From Pseudomonas alkylphenolica (lineage in GTDB: Bacteria > Pseudomonadota > Gammaproteobacteria > Pseudomonadales > Pseudomonadaceae), in assembly GCF_000746525.1 (NCBI RefSeq), contig NZ_CP009048.1, positions 1,152,501 through 1,216,500 on the forward strand: a DNA stretch of 64,000 nucleotides. Reading direction: 5' to 3'. The translations under genes were made by a program, and so were the position numbers. Of the stretch, positions 33,095 through 46,321 are shown piece by piece (the first letter of the stretch is position 1; each line of letters begins with the position of its first letter). The notes under the pieces are model-generated. The model had not been told where the DNA came from and ran no database searches. It was given only the letters and a program-made list of their open reading frames with translations.

Positions 33095-33989
33095 TACGAA
33101 TACTACCCGCTGCGGCTATGTTGCCATTGTCGGCCGCCCGAACGTCGGCAAGTCGACCCTGCTCAACCACATCCTCGGCCAGAAGCTGGCGATCACCTCG
33201 CGCAAGCCGCAGACCACTCGCCACAATATGCTCGGGATCAAGACCGAGGGTGATATCCAGGCGATCTACGTCGATACCCCGGGTATGCACAAGAGCAACG
33301 AAAAGGCGCTCAACCGCTACATGAACAAGACCGCCTCGGCCGCCCTCAAGGACGTCGACGTGGTGATCTTCGTGGTCGACCGTACCAAGTGGACCGACGA
33401 AGACCAGCTGGTGCTGGAACGCGTGCAGTACGTGCAGGGCCCGGTGATCCTGGCGATCAACAAGACCGACCGGATCGAAGAGAAGGCCGAGCTGATCCCG
33501 CACCTGCAGTGGCTGCAGGAGCAACTGCCGAACGCCGAGATCGTGCCGATCTCCGCGCAGCAGGGGCACAACCTCGAAGCGCTGGAAGGCCTGATCGCCA
33601 AGCACCTGCCGGAAAACGATCACTTCTTCCCGGAAGACCAGATCACCGACCGCAGCAGCCGCTTCCTGGCCGCTGAGCTGGTACGCGAAAAGATCATGCG
33701 TCAGCTCGGTGCAGAGCTGCCATACCAGATCACCGTGGAAATCGAAGAGTTCAAGCAGCAGGGCAAGATCCTGCACATCCATGCGCTGATCCTGGTCGAG
33801 CGCGACGGCCAGAAGAAGATCATCATTGGCGACAAGGGCGAGCGCATCAAGCGTATCGGCTCCGAGGCGCGCAAGGACATGGAAGTGCTGTTCGACGCCA
33901 AGGTCATGCTCAACCTCTGGGTCAAGGTCAAAGGCGGCTGGTCCGACGACGAACGCGCCCTGCGTTCGCTGGGCTACGGCGACCTCTGA
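33087..33989 (+). CDS. era: GTPase Era
   Basis: The 300-residue protein combines a GTPase domain (G1 [11 protein letters not shown]3 DTPG, G4 NKTD) and a C-terminal KH domain ([18 protein letters not shown]) that binds the 3' end of 16S rRNA during 30S assembly. GGAGA is 6 bases before the ATG at 33087, favoured over the ATG at 33081. It overlaps the rnc stop by 8 bases. Confidence 0.96.
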   Translation: MTDTNTTRCGYVAIVGRPNVGKSTLLNHILGQKLAITSRKPQTTRHNMLGIKTEGDIQAIYVDTPGMHKSNEKALNRYMNKTASAALKDVDVVIFVVDRTKWTDEDQLVLERVQYVQGPVILAINKTDRIEEKAELIPHLQWLQEQLPNAEIVPISAQQGHNLEALEGLIAKHLPENDHFFPEDQITDRSSRFLAAELVREKIMRQLGAELPYQITVEIEEFKQQGKILHIHALILVERDGQKKIIIGDKGERIKRIGSEARKDMEVLFDAKVMLNLWVKVKGGWSDDERALRSLGYGDL

Positions 33990-34046
33990 TCGCATCAGGC
34001 CCGGCAGCGTCCGCTGTCGGGTCGAACCTTTTCTGAAGCGCTGCTC

Positions 34047-34730
34047 ATGGAACTGCCAGTTGGCCAACCGGCCTACGTGCTGCACAGCCGGGCCTACCGT
34101 GAAACCAGTGCGCTGGTGGATTTCCTCACCCCGCAAGGGCGCCTGCGCGCGGTGTTACGCCGTGCGCGTGGCAAGGGCGGCAGCCAGGCCCGACCTTTCG
34201 TACCCCTTGAAGTCGAGTTTCGTGGCCGTGGCGAGCTGAAGACGGTCGGCCGCCTGGACAGTGTCGGCGTGGCCGCCTGGCTCAATGGCGATGCCTTGTT
34301 CAGTGGCCTGTACCTCAATGAACTGCTGATTCGCCTGTTGCCCGCCGAGGATCCGCATCCGGTGGTGTTCGAGCACTACGCGGCAACCCTGCAGGCGTTG
34401 GCTGCCGGGCGGCCGCTGGAACCGCTGCTGCGGGCCTTCGAGTGGCGCTTGCTAGATGAACTGGGCTACGGCTTTGCCCTCGATCAGGACATCAATGGCG
34501 AGCCTCTGGTCGTCGATGGCCTGTACCGTCTGCAGGTGGACGCCGGGCTTGAGCGGGTCTACCTGCTGCAGCCCGGTTTGTTCCGTGGTGACGAGCTGGC
34601 GGCCATGGCCGAAGCCGACTGGAATGTCCCCGGTGCCTTGGGTGCGGCCAAGCGCCTGATGCGTCAGGCGCTGGCCGTGCACCTGGGTGGACGGCCACTG
34701 GTCAGTCGGGAACTGTTTCGCAAGCGCTGA
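34047..34730 (+). CDS. recO: DNA repair protein RecO
   Basis: The 227-residue protein starts with the OB-fold typical of RecO ([22 protein letters not shown]), followed by the helical domain. RecO, with RecR, loads RecA on SSB-coated single-stranded DNA. It lies 57 bp after era and 44 bp before pdxJ, as in other gammaproteobacteria. Confidence 0.94.
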   Translation: MELPVGQPAYVLHSRAYRETSALVDFLTPQGRLRAVLRRARGKGGSQARPFVPLEVEFRGRGELKTVGRLDSVGVAAWLNGDALFSGLYLNELLIRLLPAEDPHPVVFEHYAATLQALAAGRPLEPLLRAFEWRLLDELGYGFALDQDINGEPLVVDGLYRLQVDAGLERVYLLQPGLFRGDELAAMAEADWNVPGALGAAKRLMRQALAVHLGGRPLVSRELFRKR

Positions 34731-34774
34731 GCACGTCGTATGCTGTCAGGCTCAATCTTCAGGAGAGCCTCTTC

Positions 34775-35518
34775 GTGACTCAAAGCAACCGCATGCTCCT
34801 CGGCGTGAACATCGACCACGTGGCGACCCTGCGCCAGGCGCGTGGCACGCGCTACCCCGATCCGGTCAAGGCCGCGCTGGACGCCGAAGAGGCGGGCGCC
34901 GACGGCATCACTGTGCACCTGCGCGAAGACCGCCGGCATATCCAGGAGCGCGACGTGCTGGTGCTCAAGGACGTGCTGCAGACGCGCATGAACTTCGAAA
35001 TGGGTGTGACCGAAGAAATGATGGCCTTCGCCGAGCGCATCCGCCCGGCGCACATCTGCCTGGTCCCGGAAACCCGCCAGGAGCTGACCACCGAAGGTGG
35101 CCTGGACGTAGCCGGTCAGGAGGCGCGGATCAAGGCCGCCGTCGAACGCCTGTCACGCACGGGGTCGGAAGTGTCGCTGTTCATCGATGCCGATGAGCGT
35201 CAGATCGAAGCGTCGCGTCGCGTCGGTGCACCGGCGATTGAACTGCACACCGGCCGCTATGCCGATGCCGAAACCCCGACGGAGGTTGCTGAAGAGCTCA
35301 AGCGCGTTGCCGACGGCGTGGCCTTTGGTTTGGCCCAGGGGCTGATCGTTAATGCCGGTCATGGCCTGCATTACCATAACGTTGAAGCGGTCGCGGCGAT
35401 CAAGGGCATCAACGAGCTGAACATTGGTCATGCGCTGGTGGCACATGCATTGTTCGTTGGCTTCAAGTCGGCGGTGGCGGAGATGAAGGCGTTGATCATG
35501 GCGGCTAGCCGTCATTAA
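34775..35518 (+). CDS. pdxJ: Pyridoxine 5'-phosphate synthase PdxJ
   Basis: The 247-residue TIM-barrel enzyme condenses 3-amino-1-hydroxyacetone phosphate with deoxyxylulose phosphate to make pyridoxine phosphate. Typical motifs are [17 protein letters not shown] near the start, HLREDRRHI, and [18 protein letters not shown] precedes a GTG start. It ends the operon and is followed by a REP doublet. Confidence 0.96.
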   Translation: MTQSNRMLLGVNIDHVATLRQARGTRYPDPVKAALDAEEAGADGITVHLREDRRHIQERDVLVLKDVLQTRMNFEMGVTEEMMAFAERIRPAHICLVPETRQELTTEGGLDVAGQEARIKAAVERLSRTGSEVSLFIDADERQIEASRRVGAPAIELHTGRYADAETPTEVAEELKRVADGVAFGLAQGLIVNAGHGLHYHNVEAVAAIKGINELNIGHALVAHALFVGFKSAVAEMKALIMAASRH

Positions 35519-35522
35519 AAAC

Positions 35523-35572
35523 ATCGCGGGGCAAGCCCGCTCCCACCGGTGGGAGCGGGCTTGCCCCGCGAT
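35523..35572. repeat. REP doublet 4, pdxJ-kinase
   Basis: Near-perfect 50-bp palindrome made of two abutting REP cores, with almost no loop (CCCACCGGTGGG centre). It separates convergent genes and may serve as a bidirectional transcript end. Confidence 0.92.
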
Positions 35573-35577
35573 GCAGT

Positions 35578-36963
35578 CTACGACCCCTGGAAGACCAGAC
35601 TGAACCGGGTCAAACCATTCAATTCACTGCTCACCTCAACCCGCCCGCCATGCACTTGCATGATCGATTTCACAATCGCCAACCCCAATCCGGTCCCCCC
35701 CTCCAGCCGCGATCGTCCTGATCCCGCCCGGTAAAAACGTTCGAACAGATGCGGCAGATGGGCCTGCTCAATGCCCGGCCCCTGGTTCTCCACTGACAGG
35801 CGGACTTCATCCCCACAGCGCTCGACCGCAATATCGATCGGCAGCCCCTCAGGGCTATGGCGAATGGCATTGCTCAACAGATTCGACAACGCCCGTTGCA
35901 CCATCAAACGATCAGCCATGATCGAGCCCCAGCCGTGCAGGCGCAGGCTGATGTCTTTCTGCTCGCTGCTGAACTCGAACAGCTCACTGACGCGCTTGGC
36001 TTCATCGGCCAGGTTTACCGGTTTGAGCGGCAACTGGGCGTGAGGCTGACTGACCTGGGCGAGAAACAGCATGTCATTGATGATCCGGTTGAGCCGGGTC
36101 AGCTCTTCGATACTGGCTTCCAGCACTTCTTTGTATTGCTCGACGGGACGCTCCCGGCTCAGGGTCACCTGGGCCTTGCCCATCAGGTTGCCGATCGGCG
36201 TGCGCAGCTCATGGGCGAGGTCGTCGGAGAACTGCGAGAGTTGCTGCACGCCGCCATCGAGCCGGTCGAGCATGACATTCATGGCATGGGCCAGCTCCTT
36301 CAGCTCCAGGGGCAAGTCGTCCAGTGGCAGGCGCAAGGCCAGTTGCTGGGCAGAAACCTGCCCGGCGATCTGGCTGAACCTGCGCAGTGGCGTCAGGCCG
36401 CGTTGTACCAGCTTCCAGGCGCCAAAACCGATCAACAGCACCAGCAATGGCAGCGCCAGCAGCGTCGAGCGCAGGTAGGCCTGCAACAGGCTGTGGTCGT
36501 CGGCAAGGTTGACCGTGAGCAACACGCGAACATCGGTGCCGTCCTGCAAACGCATCAACCGCGAGGCGGTCAGCAGGTGATTGTCATCGCTGTCGCGCCA
36601 TTGTTGAAAGGCCAGCCCGGGGCTGCCGGGAATCTGCAGCAGGGCCTCGGCTTCGAGTCCCGGCCCGAGGGTCAACAGGGCCGAATGCCGACCGGTCAGG
36701 GCGATCACGCTCAGGCTCAGGTTGTCATGGCCCATCACCACATCCAGAAGCGGGTGCGCCGACGTTTGCAGGTCACCGGACTTGAGGTCGATGCTCAGGC
36801 CGTGCTCGATCTGCGCCATTTTCGCCGTCAGGCTTTTGCGCGCCCGACTGTCCAGTTCGTGGTCCAGGGCAAGTACCGCCAGGCAGGCCATGAGCAGCAC
36901 CAGCGCCGCGCCCATCAGGCTGACGCTCAGGCCCAGACGCAGGGAAAGCCGCGCCGGTTTCAT
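35578..36963 (-). CDS. Heavy-metal sensor histidine kinase (CzcS/CopS-like)
   Basis: This 461-residue kinase has membrane helices at about 13-33 and 165-185 flanking a periplasmic sensor, a HAMP region, the phosphoacceptor motif DLAHELRTPIGNLMG, and ATPase boxes NLLSNAIRHS and GTGLGLAI. It is of the CusS/CzcS type. Its ATG overlaps the stop of the response regulator gene by 4 bases, and the pair is divergent from czcCBA, which suggests it senses the exported metal. Which metal (Zn, Cd, Co or Cu) is not shown. Confidence 0.85.
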   Translation of the reverse strand: MKPARLSLRLGLSVSLMGAALVLLMACLAVLALDHELDSRARKSLTAKMAQIEHGLSIDLKSGDLQTSAHPLLDVVMGHDNLSLSVIALTGRHSALLTLGPGLEAEALLQIPGSPGLAFQQWRDSDDNHLLTASRLMRLQDGTDVRVLLTVNLADDHSLLQAYLRSTLLALPLLVLLIGFGAWKLVQRGLTPLRRFSQIAGQVSAQQLALRLPLDDLPLELKELAHAMNVMLDRLDGGVQQLSQFSDDLAHELRTPIGNLMGKAQVTLSRERPVEQYKEVLEASIEELTRLNRIINDMLFLAQVSQPHAQLPLKPVNLADEAKRVSELFEFSSEQKDISLRLHGWGSIMADRLMVQRALSNLLSNAIRHSPEGLPIDIAVERCGDEVRLSVENQGPGIEQAHLPHLFERFYRAGSGRSRLEGGTGLGLAIVKSIMQVHGGRVEVSSELNGLTRFSLVFQGS

Positions 36964-37634
36964 TCGCGTGCCTCAAGCACGTAGCCGACGCCGCGCAGGG
37001 TGTGGATCAGTTTGTTGTCGAAGGGGTCATCGATCTTGGCGCGCAGGCGGCGGATCGAGACTTCCACCACATTGGTGTCGCAATCGAAGTTCATGTCCCA
37101 CACCAGTGAAATGATTTGGGTGCGCGACAACACCTCGCCGCTCTGGCGCATCAGCAGGTGCAGCAGGGCGAACTCCTTGGCCGTCAGGTCGATACGCTGG
37201 CCGCTGCGGTAAGCACGGTGACGGCCCGGGTCCAGCTCCAGGTCGGCAACTTTCAAGGTGCTCGGTTGCAGGGCCTGGTCGTTGCGCCGCAACAGGCTGC
37301 GGATACGCGCCAGCAGTTCCGGAAACTCGAAGGGCTTGAGCATGTAGTCGTCGGCGCCCAGATCGAGGCCTTTGACCCGGTCCGAAAGGCGGCCATGAGC
37401 GGTGAGCATCATGATCCGCGTGCTGGAGTCGGCGCGCAGGCGCTGCAGCACGGTCCAGCCATCGAGCTCGGGCAGGTTGACGTCGAGAATGATCAGGTCG
37501 TAGGCCTGCTGGCGGGCCAGGTGCAGGCCGTCGGCGCCGCTGTGGGCACAATCGACGATATAGCCGTTCTCGCTCAGACCCTGTTGCAGGTAATCGGCGG
37601 TGCGAAGCTCGTCCTCGATAATCAGTAAGCGCAT
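36960..37634 (-). CDS. Response regulator of the metal efflux locus (CzcR/CopR-like)
   Basis: The 224-residue OmpR-family regulator has phosphoacceptor Asp51, acidic residues IEDE at 6-9, KPFEFPELL at about 101, and a winged-helix domain ending HTLRGVGYVLE. It should bind the palindrome at 37752-37767 and activate czcCBA, and perhaps its own operon. The Czc/Cop/Irl family share this architecture, so the exact name is open. Confidence 0.87.
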   Translation of the reverse strand: MRLLIIEDELRTADYLQQGLSENGYIVDCAHSGADGLHLARQQAYDLIILDVNLPELDGWTVLQRLRADSSTRIMMLTAHGRLSDRVKGLDLGADDYMLKPFEFPELLARIRSLLRRNDQALQPSTLKVADLELDPGRHRAYRSGQRIDLTAKEFALLHLLMRQSGEVLSRTQIISLVWDMNFDCDTNVVEVSIRRLRAKIDDPFDNKLIHTLRGVGYVLEARE

Positions 37635-37751
37635 GAAATGACTCGGTGGTGTGAAAGGCGGTGATTCTCAACCCTGAAGTAGCTAGAAGGTCAAGGGCTG
37701 AAGGGCATCAAGCGGCGGATACTAAGTCATCTTGTGCAGGGCATTGGCTGG

Positions 37752-37767
37752 ATTACAGATTTGTAAT
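37752..37767. promoter_or_regulatory. Metal two-component regulator box (czc/cop-type)
   Basis: ATTACA-GATT-TGTAAT is a perfect 6-bp inverted repeat with a 4-bp spacer, like the CopR/CzcR box (ATTACnnnnTTGTAAT). It lies about 75 bp before czcC and 120 bp before the regulator gene. Confidence 0.7.
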
Positions 37768-37837
37768 TTTCGAGTCATCTTGGGGATAAACCCCGATTAC
37801 TACAGTGCGGGCTCCAAAAAAGGCGCAGGAGTCCGCC

Positions 37838-39091
37838 ATGTTTCGCACCCTGGACAGGCCCGGCACAGGCCGTGGCCGCATTCTGCTGACGCTGGTATTG
37901 CTGGCCTTGCCCTCTGTGACATTGGCCCAAGGCCCTGTGCTGACCCTCGACAATGCCCTGCGAACCGCCCAGGCCAACAACCCAGAGCTGGCGGTCGCAC
38001 GTTGGGGCATCGATATCGCCGAAGGTGAACGACGCCAGGCGGGGGTACTGCCCAACCCCGAGTTGAGCTGGGAGGTTGAAGACACCCGCAACGGCTCGCA
38101 GACCACCACGGTCAGCGTCAGTCAGATGTTCGAGCTGGGCGGAAAGCGCGGTGCGCGGCTGGGCGTGGCCGGACGCGATTCGGAACTGGCGGGACTGGAG
38201 CTTGAACGCCAGGGCAACGCCCTGCGTGCCGAAGTGATCGGCGCCTTCGAGGCGGCGGTGCAGGCCCAGCAAGGTCTGCAACTGGCCGAACAATCACTGC
38301 GTTTGAGCGAGCGGGCTTTGCAAGTGGTGCAGGGGCGGGTCAAGGCCGGCAGCGCCTCGCCGGTGGAGGCGACGCGGGCCCAGGTGCAGCTTTCCGAAGT
38401 GCGCTTGGAGCTAGGGCGTGCCGAACAGGCGCTGACCGTTGCCTATCAGCAATTGGCGGCCGCGACCGGAGCACCCATGGCCGAGTTCAGCCGGGTCGAA
38501 AGCGTTGGCAAGCAGGAGCCCGACGTGCCGAGCCGCACCCAGCTGCTTGAACGCCTGGAGCAAACGCCGGACATGCGCCTGGCGCGCACGCAGATCGATC
38601 AGACAGATGCCGCCCTGAAACTTGCGCGCACGCAACGGATTCCCAACCTGACCGTGAGTGTCGGCAGCCAGTACGACGAAGCCGAGCGCGAGCGCGTCAA
38701 CGTGGTCGGTCTGTCGTTGCCGATACCGCTGTTCGACCGCAATCAGGGCAACATCCTCGCCGCCGCCCGCCGCGCCGATCAGGCCCGCGACCAGCGCAAT
38801 GACGCCGAACTGCGGCTGCGCAGTGAAGTGATCCAGGCCCTGGCTCAGTGGAGTACCGCCGCCCAGGAGGTGCAGGACTTCGACCGCTCGATCCTGCCTT
38901 CGGCGCAACAGGCGGTGGACGCTGCCACACGCGGTTTCGAGCGCGGCAAGTTCGCTTTTCTCGATGTGCTCGATGCCCAGCGCACCTTGGTTGCCGCCCG
39001 CCTGCAGTACCTCCAGGCCCAGGCCCAGCGCAGTGAAGCGCGAGTGCGTCTGGAGCGCATTTTCGGCGACCTGAGCCTGGCCAGCCGCTGA
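37838..39091 (+). CDS. czcC: Outer-membrane factor CzcC of RND metal efflux
   Basis: The 417-residue TolC-family protein has a signal peptide (cleavage after about LAQ, residue 28) and two repeats of outer-membrane efflux domain sequences with long coiled coils. It forms the outer-membrane channel for the CzcCBA pump. CAGGAG precedes the ATG at 37838; an upstream in-frame ATG at 37805 is less likely. It is the first gene of the operon. Confidence 0.9.
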   Translation: MFRTLDRPGTGRGRILLTLVLLALPSVTLAQGPVLTLDNALRTAQANNPELAVARWGIDIAEGERRQAGVLPNPELSWEVEDTRNGSQTTTVSVSQMFELGGKRGARLGVAGRDSELAGLELERQGNALRAEVIGAFEAAVQAQQGLQLAEQSLRLSERALQVVQGRVKAGSASPVEATRAQVQLSEVRLELGRAEQALTVAYQQLAAATGAPMAEFSRVESVGKQEPDVPSRTQLLERLEQTPDMRLARTQIDQTDAALKLARTQRIPNLTVSVGSQYDEAERERVNVVGLSLPIPLFDRNQGNILAAARRADQARDQRNDAELRLRSEVIQALAQWSTAAQEVQDFDRSILPSAQQAVDAATRGFERGKFAFLDVLDAQRTLVAARLQYLQAQAQRSEARVRLERIFGDLSLASR

Positions 39092-39155
39092 GCCTGATCG
39101 ACTTTCCCCCGCTTTGATTGACACCGCGTTCAGCGGTGACCGCTAAGGAGACTGC

Positions 39156-40385
39156 ATGAACAAGAAGTCCACAACGCTGCTGATCGCTGCCTTGTTGCTG
39201 GGCCTGGGGCTGGGCGTGCTGCTGACGCGTCAGACCGGTCCGCAGCCGCAGGCGGCAACGCCAGCGTCCAGCCACGATCATGCTGAAGGTGATCACGATG
39301 AGGAAGAAAAAGGCGAGCACGGGCATGCCGAGTCTGAATCGGGGCACGCGGAAGAAGAGGGTGCGATCACCCTGAGCCAGGAGCAGATCGCGCTGGCCGG
39401 GATCGAACTGGCCGCTGCCGCACCACGCCAGTTGCAACGCAGCCTGTCGCTGCCGGGTGAGATCCGCTTCGATGAAGACCGCACCGCGCATATGGTGCCG
39501 AGAGCAGCCGGGGTGGTCGAGTCGGTCGCGGTGGTACTCGGTCAGCAGGTCAAGGCCGGTGACTTGCTGGCGGTGATCGCCAGCCCGCAGATCTCCGAAC
39601 AGCGCAGCGAACTGGCGGCGAGTCAGCGGCGTCTGGAGCTGGCGCGCAGCACCTATCAGCGGGAAAAGGACCTGTGGCAGGAAGGTATTTCCGCCGAGCA
39701 GGACTACCTGCAAGCCCGCCAGGCCCTGCAGGAGGCCGAAATTGCCCAGGCCAACGCCCGGCAGAAAATCAGCGCCCTGAGCGGCACCACGGTGCTGGCC
39801 GGCGGCAATCGTTACGAACTGCGCGCGCCGTTTGCCGGGCAGATCGTTGAGAAGCACCTGGTGCCGGGTGAGGTGGTCAATGAGACCAGTGCCGCCTTCA
39901 CCTTGTCCGACCTCTCGCGGGTGTGGGCGACCTTTGGTGTGGCACCGCGGGATCTGGGCAAGGTCCGCGCGGGTATGACGGTAAACATTGTCGCCAGCGA
40001 GCTGGGTGAGCAGGTTGAAGGGCGCATCAGTCATGTCGGCAGCCTGCTCGGTGAGCAGACCCGCACCGCCAGCGTTCGTGTCACCCTCGACAACCCGCGT
40101 GGCGCCTGGCGTCCGGGCTTGTTCGTGGCCGTGCAGGTGCCGGGCGAGACCATCGCCGCCAGCCTTGCCGTACCCGATCAGGCGATCCAGAGCCTCGAAG
40201 AAAAGCCCACCGTGTTCGTGCGCACCGCCGAGGGCTTCGTCGCCCAGGCGGTGGAGCTGGGCGCCAGTGCCAATGGCTATGTCGAAATCCGCAAGGGCCT
40301 GCAAGCCGGTCAGCAGGTGGCGGCGTTGGGCAGCTTCGTTCTCAAGTCGGAGCTGGGCAAGGCCAGCGCCGAGCACGCCCACTGA
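39156..40385 (+). CDS. czcB: Periplasmic adaptor CzcB with His-rich segment
   Basis: The 409-residue membrane-fusion protein has one N-terminal helix (about 7-24), then a His/Asp/Glu-rich stretch (about 40-70, with HDHAEGDHDEEEKGEHGHAE pattern) that could bind metal. The lipoyl and beta-barrel domains follow (ELRAPFAGQIVEKHLVPGEVV). It links CzcA to CzcC. Spacing is 64 bp after czcC and 18 bp before czcA. Confidence 0.92.
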   Translation: MNKKSTTLLIAALLLGLGLGVLLTRQTGPQPQAATPASSHDHAEGDHDEEEKGEHGHAESESGHAEEEGAITLSQEQIALAGIELAAAAPRQLQRSLSLPGEIRFDEDRTAHMVPRAAGVVESVAVVLGQQVKAGDLLAVIASPQISEQRSELAASQRRLELARSTYQREKDLWQEGISAEQDYLQARQALQEAEIAQANARQKISALSGTTVLAGGNRYELRAPFAGQIVEKHLVPGEVVNETSAAFTLSDLSRVWATFGVAPRDLGKVRAGMTVNIVASELGEQVEGRISHVGSLLGEQTRTASVRVTLDNPRGAWRPGLFVAVQVPGETIAASLAVPDQAIQSLEEKPTVFVRTAEGFVAQAVELGASANGYVEIRKGLQAGQQVAALGSFVLKSELGKASAEHAH

Positions 40386-43565
<3,180 letters not shown>

Positions 43566-43608
43566 TTTCACGCTCATCTTCGAGTTATTCAGCCCTTGTC
43601 AGGATACC

Positions 43609-43636
43609 CACGGCGGCCGCATCAGCGGCCGTCGTG
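43609..43636 (+). other. Stable hairpin between czcA and the OprD porin
   Basis: CACGGCGGCCGC and GCGGCCGTCGTG form a 12-bp stem with one G-U pair and a 4-base ATCA loop. It has no T-run, so it may stabilise or process the czcCBA mRNA. Confidence 0.55.
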
Positions 43637-43666
43637 CGTATTACGGCGAATAATCAGGAGTTGAAG

Positions 43667-44989
43667 ATGGGGAATAAAACCACAACCTGTATCACCGGCG
43701 TCCTGGCCCTGGCCAGTTGCTCAGTCAGCTATGCCTCCGTCGAGCCCGCGGGCTTTGTCGAGGACAGTAGCCTGACGCTGCTCAGTCGCAATTTCTATTT
43801 CAATCGTGACTATCGCAAGGGCGGCGAGTCACCCACCGGCAAGGCCGGTTATGCCGAGGCCTGGGCCCAGGCGTTTATCGCCCGATTCCAGTCGGGCTAC
43901 ACCGAAGGCACCGTCGGCTTTGGCCTCGATGCCTATGCCATGCTTGCGCTCAAGCTCGACAGTGGCGATGGCCGCAGTGGCGGGCGTAGCTCGTTCGATA
44001 TGCTGCCGGTCGATAGCAATGGCGATACCGCGAGCAACTTCAGCAAGCTGGGCGGCGCCCTCAAGGCGCGCCTGTTCGACACCGAAATCAAAGTGGGCGA
44101 CGTGTTCCCGACCACGCCGGTGGTGCATTTTGGCGACTCCCGCCTGCTGCCGGAAAGCTTCAGCGGCTGGACCCTGGAAAACACCACCCTGGAGAACTTC
44201 ACCCTGCAGGGCGGGCGCCTGCATGCCATGAGCCAACCTCTTTCAAGCAACAACCGTGACGGCTTCGAGACCTTTTACGCAGGTCCGGTCGACTCGCCCT
44301 GGCTGGGCTACTTCGGCGGCGATTATCAGGCCACGGACAACCTCAGCCTGAGTCTCTACAGCAGTCGCCTTAAGGATGCCTGGGACCAGTACTACGCAGG
44401 CGTCAGCTATCAGTACCTGATCTCCGAACAGCTCAGCGTTTTCAGCGGTTTCAATTACTACAAGGCCAAAGATCAGGGCCAGCAATTGCTCGGCAGCTTC
44501 GACAACGATATCTGGAGTGCGCGGGTTGGCTTCAGCTATGGCGCCCATACCCTGGCGTTGTCCCATCAACGCAACCAGGGCGACAACGACTTCGACTACT
44601 TGCGCCAGGCCGACTCGATCTACCTGGACAACTCGATCCAGTACAGCGACTTCAACTCACCCAAGGAGCGCTCGTGGATGCTGCGCTACGACCTGGACAT
44701 GGCCAGCTATGGCGTACCGGGCCTGACCTTCATGACCCGCTACGGGCGTGGCAGTGACGCTGATTATTCCGATGCCAACGCGGTGTACATGCGCCGTGAT
44801 GCCGAGGGTAATCCACTGACCGGGCAGAAGCGCTGGGAGCGCGATATCGAAGCGAAATATGTGGTGCAGTCGGGCACTTTCAAAGACCTGTCGCTGCGCC
44901 TGCGTCAGGCCACCACCCGGGCCACGGCGTTCGAGTCGGACCTGGACGAAGTGCGCCTGATAGTGGAGTACCCGCTGACCCTGTTATAG
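43667..44989 (+). CDS. OprD-family porin of the metal efflux locus
   Basis: The 440-residue porin has a signal peptide (cleavage after about SYAS, residue 24) and OprD-type sequence (LSRNFYFNRDYRKG, YTEGTVGFGLDAYAMLALKLDS, MLRYDLDMASYGVPGLTFMTRY). It ends in a beta strand with YPLTLL. CAGGAG sits 7 bases before the ATG. Location after czcCBA suggests co-regulation with metal, as OprD is repressed by CzcR in P. aeruginosa, but here the gene lies on the same strand as czcCBA. Confidence 0.85.
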   Translation: MGNKTTTCITGVLALASCSVSYASVEPAGFVEDSSLTLLSRNFYFNRDYRKGGESPTGKAGYAEAWAQAFIARFQSGYTEGTVGFGLDAYAMLALKLDSGDGRSGGRSSFDMLPVDSNGDTASNFSKLGGALKARLFDTEIKVGDVFPTTPVVHFGDSRLLPESFSGWTLENTTLENFTLQGGRLHAMSQPLSSNNRDGFETFYAGPVDSPWLGYFGGDYQATDNLSLSLYSSRLKDAWDQYYAGVSYQYLISEQLSVFSGFNYYKAKDQGQQLLGSFDNDIWSARVGFSYGAHTLALSHQRNQGDNDFDYLRQADSIYLDNSIQYSDFNSPKERSWMLRYDLDMASYGVPGLTFMTRYGRGSDADYSDANAVYMRRDAEGNPLTGQKRWERDIEAKYVVQSGTFKDLSLRLRQATTRATAFESDLDEVRLIVEYPLTLL

Positions 44990-45087
44990 GGCGTTTATTG
45001 CAACACTGTAATGTCCTGCTCACCTTGTCGTTAGCTTGCCCTTCGTAAGATTGAACCGTACTGAAATTCAATCACGAGGTGAGCAAC

Positions 45088-45294
45088 ATGAGCCTGATCA
45101 AGTATGCATTGATGGGCGTTCTGGCCCTTGGTAGTGGTGCCGCGCTGGCCGAAGGCGGCGCGGAACGTTCGAAACAGTTTTGGGAGAAGTTTCGCCTGAG
45201 CCAGGAGCAGATCCACGGCAAGCAGGATCAGGCGGTTGCCAGCTCCGACGCGCAGAAGCGCGCCAACGCTCAGCAGCAGGTGGTCAAAGAGTAG
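45088..45294 (+). CDS. Small periplasmic protein after the metal efflux cluster
   Basis: The 68-residue product has a clear signal peptide (cleavage after ALA at about residue 21) and a polar Gln/Lys-rich mature helix (about 47 residues) without Cys. I recognise no family. GAGGTG before the ATG supports 45088; a GTG 9 bases upstream is an alternative start. It is followed by a bidirectional terminator. Confidence 0.65.
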   Translation: MSLIKYALMGVLALGSGAALAEGGAERSKQFWEKFRLSQEQIHGKQDQAVASSDAQKRANAQQQVVKE

Positions 45295-45342
45295 CTCCAT
45301 TCACCTTGGTAGCTCCCCGCTCCTTTGGTAAAGGTGAATTTT

Positions 45343-45366
45343 GGCGCCCATACGGGCGCCTTTTTT
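45343..45366. terminator. Terminator between the small periplasmic gene and cmoB
   Basis: GGCGCCC and GGGCGCC form a 7-bp stem with a 4-base loop (ATAC), followed by TTTTTT on the plus strand and A-rich sequence on the other side. Confidence 0.8.
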
Positions 45367-46321
45367 ATTTGCGTGCCACCAGTACTGCGCGACGTGGCGC
45401 AGGCAACCCTTCGATGGTACGGCTGTGGTCGGCGGGGTCGAGGAAGTCGCTGAGCGACTGGTAGCGCATCCACTCGGTGCTGCGTTGCTCCTCGATGCTG
45501 GTGACACTGACATCGACGCAGCGCACATCACTGAAACCGGCGCGGCGCAGCCAGCGCTCCAGGGCCGGCACCGAAGGCAGGAACCAGACGTTGCGCATCT
45601 GCGCATAGCGGTCTTCGGGCACCAGCACCTGATGTTCGTCGCCCTCGACCACCAGCGTTTCCAGCACCAGCTCGCCGCCTTTTACCAGGCAGTCCTTGAG
45701 CGCCAGCAGATGCTCGATAGGCGAGCGGCGGTGGTAGAACACGCCCATGGAAAACACCGTGTCGAAGCCTTCGAGATTGGCTGGCAGGTCTTCCAGGGCG
45801 AAGGGCAGGTGCCAGGCAGGCAGCTCTGGCAAGTAGCGCTGAACCGCCTGGAACTGGCAGAAGAACAGCCAGTTGGGATCGACGCCAATCACGCTGTCGG
45901 CACCGGCACCGAGCATGCGCCACTGGTAGTAACCGTTGCCGCAGCCGACATCGAGAATGCGCTTGCCCTTGAGATCCAGGTGCGGGGCGACCCGCGACCA
46001 TTTCCAGTCCGAGCGCCACTCGGTATCGACATGCACACCGAACAGGTCGAACGGGCCCTTGCGCCAGGGTGACAAGCCCATCAGTGCCTGGCGCATGCGA
46101 TCGCGGGTGTCCTGGTCACAGTCGCAATCGAGGTTCAGGCCGTTGACCAGGTCGACTTTGCTCGGCACCAGCGCCGGCAGCGCGTCCAGGGCATTCTGCC
46201 AACGCTCCAGGTCGCCGTGACCTTTCTCCATCTTGGCATCGAGTTGCGCTTGCAGGCCTTGTGACCATTGCGCCAGGGGGGTGCCCGCCAAGCGGCGGAC
46301 CAGTGGGGAAAGATCAATCAT
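45365..46321 (-). CDS. cmoB: tRNA U34 carboxymethyltransferase CmoB
   Basis: The 318-residue Rossmann-fold enzyme transfers the carboxymethyl group of carboxy-SAM to 5-hydroxyuridine-34 of tRNAs. Motif [15 protein letters not shown] (about 125-138) and family regions [20 protein letters not shown] and FYHRRSP are seen. It overlaps the upstream cmoA by 4 bases, so the two steps are co-expressed. Confidence 0.94.
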   Translation of the reverse strand: MIDLSPLVRRLAGTPLAQWSQGLQAQLDAKMEKGHGDLERWQNALDALPALVPSKVDLVNGLNLDCDCDQDTRDRMRQALMGLSPWRKGPFDLFGVHVDTEWRSDWKWSRVAPHLDLKGKRILDVGCGNGYYQWRMLGAGADSVIGVDPNWLFFCQFQAVQRYLPELPAWHLPFALEDLPANLEGFDTVFSMGVFYHRRSPIEHLLALKDCLVKGGELVLETLVVEGDEHQVLVPEDRYAQMRNVWFLPSVPALERWLRRAGFSDVRCVDVSVTSIEEQRSTEWMRYQSLSDFLDPADHSRTIEGLPAPRRAVLVARK

